DNA of 64,000 nucleotides from Thozetella sp. PMI_491 (lineage: Eukaryota; Ascomycota; Sordariomycetes; Chaetosphaeriales; Chaetosphaeriaceae): the NCBI GenBank assembly GCA_021432635.1, contig MU270086.1, positions 248,001-312,000 of the forward strand. Direction: 5' to 3'. Below are positions 60,305-64,000 of this stretch, in pieces. How positions within the stretch are numbered: the stretch's first letter is position 1; the number at the start of each line of letters is the position of its first letter. Below the pieces are notes generated by a model that did not search any database, was not told the origin of the DNA, and saw only the letters and a list, made by a program, of their open reading frames with translations. The position numbers and the translations under genes are program-made.

Positions 60305-61166
60305 CTTGAAGAGTATCGCCTTGGCCCCTGATGCTTCTCGAGTTCTCGTAGGATACCAATATGTCTGTAATGATCGCGAGAATCTACCGCGTGTCCTCGG
60401 ATGAGGTTGATGAGGCTCAGAGACGATGGCTTAAGCATCTGTGCAGCCTAAGGCAAGGCTAACGCCCAACAGGTGGGGTTCGACAAGGAGCCGCGGGGAT
60501 AGGATCCTACACAGTTTGGATTCGAGTTGCTTACTGTGCGTATTGCTACTGGAAGGAGATCCGAAAACCGGTACAGTTCCTCCTTGGAGCTCAACCAGTT
60601 ACATAGTGGGAGAAGAGGCAATGCGAACATTGCTCGTAGATAGAGCCCATCCATTGTTTGCTTGTAGCTCTATTCCATTACTACCCACACTCCGCAGCGC
60701 TCTCCTTCTGTATCCTGGAGGCCGCAACACAAGGCCTTCTCACCAAGTGACAGAGCTCACATCCTTGACTCTCTACATGGGCTCACTACCTTGATCCCTC
60801 CCTCACGGGGGAGACCAGACTACTCTCGTGATCGGGCTGCATACTTGAATCGAGGCGATAACGGTTTCGCCTCATGGACCAGCCGGCGCAGAACAATGTG
60901 TTGCAAAGCGGGGAAGGGTATCATAAAAGCGCTGTGTTTGGTGTCAGGTCTCTGCGATAGCAATGAGCCGCGTTGTTGGCGCATACAGGGTTGGGTGCGC
61001 CTGTATCATGATGCCCAGCCCGTTCGTATATCTGCGGTTTATAATACAAGTGTCTTCTACAGCATCCGCTGAAGGTATGCATATGAGAATCAGAATACTC
61101 CCGAGCACCCAGAGCGTGGCCTATTTTCCATGGCCTACCAACCGCCCCGATCCACGGGACTAATAT
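60305..61166. other. VFA1 promoter and RTT106 3' flank
   Basis: 862 bases between two minus-strand genes. No ORF or RNA gene is recognised. Confidence 0.6.
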
Positions 61167-62639
61167 CTACTCGTCTTCTTCCTCGCCACCCTCTCCGTCG
61201 TCATCGTCGTCTTCGTCGTCGTCATCGTCGCCGCCGCCCTCCTCGCTACTCTCCCCCGACCCATCGCTGTCCGCGTCGCTGCCTGGATCGTAGTCCTCCT
61301 CATCCTCGTCCTCGTCGTCCTGCAGCTGGTGCTCGGCCTCTATATGGGCCCGCTGAAGCTCTGTCAGCCCGTCATCGCCGGCGCCGTCCTGGCCTTCGGC
61401 ACCCTCGGCCTCGGCCTTCTTGGCGTTTTCGGCCAGCTCGCGCTTGGCCTTGCGCTGCTCAGCCATGCTCCGATCCGCCAGCCCGTGGCGGCTCACATAC
61501 GTCTCATTGATTCCATTGTAGTCTTCTTGGTCGAGCATGGCAAACTCAATCTCGTCTGTCTTGCCGTCTTCGACTCCAACGTCGACTTCGACCACCACAT
61601 TGAATGTCCTCTGGAGGATATTGGTGTAGCTCACCGAGACGATGCGGTCCAGCGGCAGGAACAAGAGAGGCTTCTTGAAACCCCACAAGATGCCGGTGGG
61701 CAAGAAGAACAGGAAGCCATCCTTGCTGCCGCGGAAGGCTTTCACGTGCACGGCCTTCTCATTCGGACGGTAGGCGTTGCGCGCGGCGCTATGGAATAGC
61801 TTGGGGTCCGATGAGACAATCTGGACCGACTTGTTCCCCCCCGATCTGAGATGCGTGGTCAGCGCCCAGTGGAAGAGGCTGCCATACGTGTCAGAAACGG
61901 CGGCGGCGGCGGCGGCCATGGTCCCTGTCACAGTGCCCGGCTTCGGCGCAGTGGCGGGGACAGTAAACACGAGAGGCTCGAGCTCCAATGCCCCTGCCGT
62001 CCGGTTGGGGAGGTAGCTGTTTCGCGGAAACAGGATGTAGTTATACTGGGCCTGGGACTTCTCGGGAACCGGCAGGTAAAAAGCATGCTCTGAGGTACAG
62101 TCCATGTTAGCATTCTACGTCGTCTATATTTAGTATGTGGTGGGCACAAGCGTACCGATCTCCCTCCACGGGTATACAGCTCCCTGGACAGGCACCGAGG
62201 AGCCAGACGCGCGGGCATAGAGGTAGTTCTTGGTGAAGCAGAGATCGAATTTCTTGCGCTGCGGCACCGACACGGAAATCTCCTTTATCTCGAGCAAAAC
62301 AGGGTCGGCAGCAGCCGCGTCAGCACTGACTGCAACGCCGTTCCCCTGAGAGGCCGCATGGCCGTTTGCGGTAGATATGTCGACACGTCGTCGTTTCGCG
62401 GCGGGCTCATCGGAGGAGGCACCGGAGAGGCGCTGTTGCACGTAGGTGGCAATGTTGTTGAACAGGGACACGCGGGCGGGTGTATCTACCGAGGAATTGA
62501 GTTAGCCAGGCAGGGCACAAAAGGACCACATCGACGCTGGGAGAGTAGGTGGCACACCAGCAGCCTGTTGAATGCCTTCGAGAATGTCCGGCCGTGATTG
62601 GAACACGGCATCCAGTGTCTGGATATCGAGGGCTGGCAT
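61167..62639 (-). CDS. RTT106: Histone chaperone Rtt106
   Basis: Exons on the minus strand: 62639-62558, 62485-62156, 62089-61167, giving 444 residues. The N-terminus [20 protein letters not shown]...[11 protein letters not shown] is the dimerisation region. A basic nuclear-signal-like PAAKRRRV follows, then two PH-like domains ([92 protein letters not shown]). The last ~75 residues are an Asp/Glu tail. Rtt106 binds H3-H4, preferring H3K56-acetylated, and deposits them during replication-coupled assembly and heterochromatin silencing. In exon 3 an alternative reading from ATG at 62105 would extend the frame upstream, but the CCTCAG acceptor at 62090 joins WREI to EHAFYLP as in the family. The acidic tail is encoded by GA-rich triplet repeats (61168-61320) that may vary in length. 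Confidence 0.93.
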
Positions 62640-63687
62640 GGTGCAAGAAGGGGGCCAGGCAGATGCAGCCAGGACAATGGCAGAAGATGGCCGATAGGTT
62701 TTCGATGGTAGATGCGTCGCTTCCCAATGTCTGTTGCGGGAGCCGTGCTTCACAGCTTGTCGATCGACCGGCGATGTTGGCTACAAAGTTGTGATTGAAA
62801 AGCTGGGCGCGGATTGGTCTGGTCGCGTTCCTGGTCCAGCCAGCTTTTCGTCCTAGACTACTAACTGGTGAGCTAAGGCTCGTAACTTACGGGAAGAACA
62901 CGGGCCTTTTGGCAGATCCGGGTACCCGCTTCCGCGGCCCCTGTGCCACACAACAAAAGTACCACTTAGTATCTTACCCATAAGCCTCCGAGATGGCCTC
63001 TCTATCTTAGCGCGCAGTTTACCTGGGAAGGAAGCACGTTACTCTTCACTGACGAAGACAGACGCAAAGAAATGACAGGAATGCAGGCAGGTGGTCGCGC
63101 CTCTAGTCTTCCTAGGCCCTTTCCTTTTTCTGTTCCATATTACCCTGCAACCTTACCGTCGATCGGACCCATGCTAGACTTCCAAAATACCAGGGTCCCC
63201 AGTGCTCTCTATGCACGAAGCGTGCAGCATCCCTATAGTTCCTCTTTCGTGTTGCGTAGAGTCGTCCGACCAAAGACTACTACTTGTCGCTTTCGATAGC
63301 ACTCTTTCTACGGGTATTTCGCTACAGAAGCCTTATGTGCAAGCCAAACTTCTTGACAATGCCTTGCACACGGCCAGCTTAGTACGAACTTAAACTCGTA
63401 GACTTCACAACCCTTGAGAAGATGCTACGGCTCAAGTGTCTCCGGGTGCTTCAAACGCAGCTCTGCGGCGGTCCGCTACGGATATTTAATTGCACCGGAT
63501 CAAGTAGAGCGCACAGCACCCAGGGTATTGTGGCCTATAGCGAAATATCTCTTGCAGAGTGGCTCCAGGTCGCTCCTGTTCGGTAAGGAAGCGTCTCTGG
63601 GTGTGAGGACAGAATATTCCTAGTTCTACGCATATCCCGTCTCACCTTTTGCCGCCTCCGCTTCCCAACAGCTTCATCCCGTTGGTT
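62640..63687. other. RTT106 promoter region
   Basis: About 1 kb between RTT106 and the right-end exon. No ORF of interest on either strand. Confidence 0.6.
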
Positions 63688-63944
63688 TTAGGGAAGCCTG
63701 GTGACATGATGCTTCTTCCTCGAGGAATGATGTTTCCTATCTCCCGTTACAACGGGCTGGCTCACCTCGCCCGACCAGGCTGAGCCCTCTGTTTCGCTCG
63801 ATGGACCGAAAGACGGAGCGCTCTCTGTTTCAGACTCGGCGCTAGAAGATGTGGCGCTCTCGCTCCAGTTCTCAGACGTCTCGCTGCTGTATTCTACATC
63901 GGTGGAGCTGGCGCTCGAGACCGGGGAGCAGGCCATGGTAGGAG
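63688..63944 (-). CDS. Ser/Glu-rich protein, probable last exon; gene runs off the right edge
   Basis: The open frame starts with ATG at 63936 in a good context (CTACCATGG) and encodes 82 residues: a Ser/Thr/Glu-rich part (SSETSENWSESATSSS, SETESAPSFGPSSETEG) and a basic His/Lys tail (DRKHHSSRKKHH). Just upstream on the minus strand, CACTAAC followed by TCTTTCTAG forms a strong branch point and acceptor ending at 63945. So this is probably an exon of a larger gene, or the coding exon after a 5'-UTR intron. No family is recognised, and it could be spurious because of its low complexity. Confidence 0.4.
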
Positions 63945-64000
63945 CTAGAAAGATTTACGAGTTAGTGATTCCATACTTTCTGGCTTTCATATGGCATATT

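Noticed and set aside
59441-60331. 296-codon plus-strand frame with a hydrophobic run
   Set aside because: Antisense shadow of VFA1. The Leu/Phe run mirrors the Lys/Glu-rich helix on the other strand.

Overview
The window is nuclear DNA of a filamentous ascomycete, most likely a Sordariomycete. Genes are intron-rich, with short introns of about 46 to 163 bases (GT-AG, one GC-AG), and have GC-rich third codon positions. The gene families are typical of moulds: Zn2Cys6 regulators, an ABCC transporter, a YAT amino-acid permease, a hydroxyornithine acyltransferase, a cyanovirin-like secreted protein, MCU, Yvh1, Vfa1 and Rtt106. All exon models were read by eye from splice signals, reading phase and remembered family patterns. 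No alignment was run.

Layout. 1-5254: the 3' part of an ABCC transporter (+) converges with an amino-acid permease (-). 5255-9979: no gene seen. 9980-18393: a compact four-gene block of two divergent pairs, Zn2Cys6 regulator (-) / class II aldolase (+), then SDR oxidoreductase (-) / Dal5-type MFS transporter (+). It looks like a small catabolic cluster with its own regulator. 18572-19144: a small secreted CVNH-like protein (-). 20698-27183: a SidF/SidL-type N5-hydroxyornithine acyltransferase (-), the mitochondrial calcium uniporter (-), and a second Zn2Cys6 regulator (+) that shares a promoter with MCU containing a perfect CRE palindrome.

27184-47146: about 20 kb without a recognisable gene, RNA or transposon. 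It is not AT-rich, carries many G/C and A/T homopolymers, and contains a 95-base assembly gap (28981-29075). 47147-49291: a C2H2 zinc-finger protein (+). 52394-53739: Yvh1-type dual-specificity phosphatase (+). 53740-59503: a second gene-free stretch. 59504-62639: two housekeeping genes on the minus strand, VFA1 (Vps4-associated ESCRT factor) and RTT106 (H3-H4 chaperone). 63688-63944: an exon of a Ser/Glu-rich protein whose gene probably continues past the right edge.

How the genes work together. The one functional grouping visible is 9980-18393: importer, dehydrogenase/reductase, aldolase and regulator arranged around two shared promoters. The substrate cannot be read from sequence and no sugar kinase is present. 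The aldolase has replacements in both loops that hold phosphate in classical class II enzymes, so it may act on an unusual substrate. No CRISPR array, rRNA, convincing tRNA, LTR element or other virus-like fossil was found.
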